Shown here one piece after another: positions 54,702-54,943 of a DNA stretch of 54,943 bases. The stretch lies in the NCBI RefSeq assembly GCF_002001105.1, contig NZ_MUNP01000071.1, positions 1 to 54,943 of the forward strand, given 5' to 3'. Under the pieces are notes generated by a model, which was given only the letters and a program-made list of their open reading frames with translations, was not told the DNA's origin and ran no database searches. Every line of letters starts with the position of its first letter. Position 1 is the first letter of the stretch. Origin of the DNA: Rhodanobacter sp. C06 (GTDB lineage: Bacteria; Pseudomonadota; Gammaproteobacteria; Xanthomonadales; Rhodanobacteraceae). The translations under genes were made by a program, and so were the position numbers.

Positions 54702-54943
54702 AAGTCCTCCGGGAACCTGCGATTGGATTTGCCACGGACCTCGTACGCACTCCCCTGAAAGTGTGACGAACATCACACTTTACGCTGCCGCTCCAGGCGG
54801 GCAAGTGCTGCCCTAACAGGCTGTTGAGAAGCACCGTCTCGCGCCACTCTCGATAGCCGCGATCTATGCATGACGGTCGTGATGGTGGGCGCATGGCGCG
54901 TTTTCCCGCCCTGCGGACGCACGTCTCCCACCGTTGCTCATGT
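54702..54943. other. Window end, upstream of exported protein gene
   Basis: This gap contains the CRP/Clp operator and then sequence starting AACAGGCTGTTGAGAA (about 54816) that resembles the edge of some insertion sequences. The element, if any, is cut by the window, and no transposase frame is visible. Confidence 0.3.
54759..54780. promoter_or_regulatory. Perfect CRP/Clp-type operator
   Basis: AAGTGTGA - CGAACA - TCACACTT has exact 8-bp arms and includes the full CRP consensus TGTGA-N6-TCACA. It is centred about 68 bases before the start codon of the minus-strand exported protein gene, the usual place for an activator site. Confidence 0.75.

Noticed and set aside
54816-54943. Insertion-sequence edge at the window end (AACAGGCTGTTGAGAA)
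   Set aside because: It only resembles known IS termini; no inverted repeat partner or transposase is inside the window.

Overview
The window reads as chromosomal DNA of a high-GC gammaproteobacterium of the order Xanthomonadales, most likely Rhodanobacteraceae (Rhodanobacter/Dyella/Luteibacter-like). The placement is inferred from the smpB-ratA-ratB / bamE / fur / recN / hrcA-grpE-dnaK-dnaJ synteny, the cysteine-free Fur, a perfect CRP/Clp-type operator and the many exported BNR-propeller and TonB-receptor proteins. No tRNA, rRNA, CRISPR array or complete insertion sequence was recognised.

Region 1 (1-22932) is a Wzx/Wzy-type exopolysaccharide locus. It opens with the 5' end of a nucleotide-sugar dehydrogenase (minus strand, cut by the window edge), a 40-44 residue membrane protein, a Wza-type outer-membrane export lipoprotein and a WecA-type initiating sugar-1-phosphate transferase (both plus strand). 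A long minus-strand series follows, transcribed from about 22.9 kb down to 4.4 kb: wzb phosphatase, wzc tyrosine autokinase, wbpB, wbpD, wbpE, a hexapeptide acetyltransferase, an HprK-like kinase, a glycosyltransferase, the Wzx flippase, a glycosyltransferase, a Wzy-like polymerase, a glycosyltransferase, an AsnB-type amidotransferase, another glycosyltransferase and a parallel beta-helix protein. Many junctions are ATGA/TGATG overlaps, so translation is probably coupled. WbpB/WbpE/WbpD plus a 6-dehydrogenase would make a 2,3-diacetamido uronic acid, and the AsnB homologue may amidate such a residue.

Region 2 (23.6-40.5 kb) holds exported and accessory functions: a secreted phosphoesterase with a C-terminal ricin-type lectin domain, a small 73-residue protein with a strong terminator, two large paralogous BNR/sortilin-type beta-propeller proteins, and an ECF42-type sigma-factor module (DGPF/YciI protein, VOC protein, DHFR-like reductase, DUF4287 protein, sigma factor, all on the minus strand). 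A TonB-dependent receptor and a plus-strand run (exported methyltransferase, PQQ-type propeller protein, second BNR propeller) complete it.

Region 3 (40.5-54.9 kb) is conserved housekeeping: smpB, ratA-ratB, bamE, fur, a UhpB/UhpA-like two-component pair, recN, hrcA, grpE, dnaK, dnaJ (with a TMEM175-type channel gene inserted between dnaK and dnaJ) and dapB. An exported protein of unknown function follows behind a perfect CRP/Clp box. Two non-coding signals here deserve attention. One is a 49-bp two-hairpin repeat, present as a 63-bp-period tandem triplet before ratA and once after dnaK; its stems change sequence but keep pairing. The other is a roughly 200-nt minus-strand structured RNA candidate between fur and the histidine kinase, with GGA motifs in hairpin loops and a strong intrinsic terminator.
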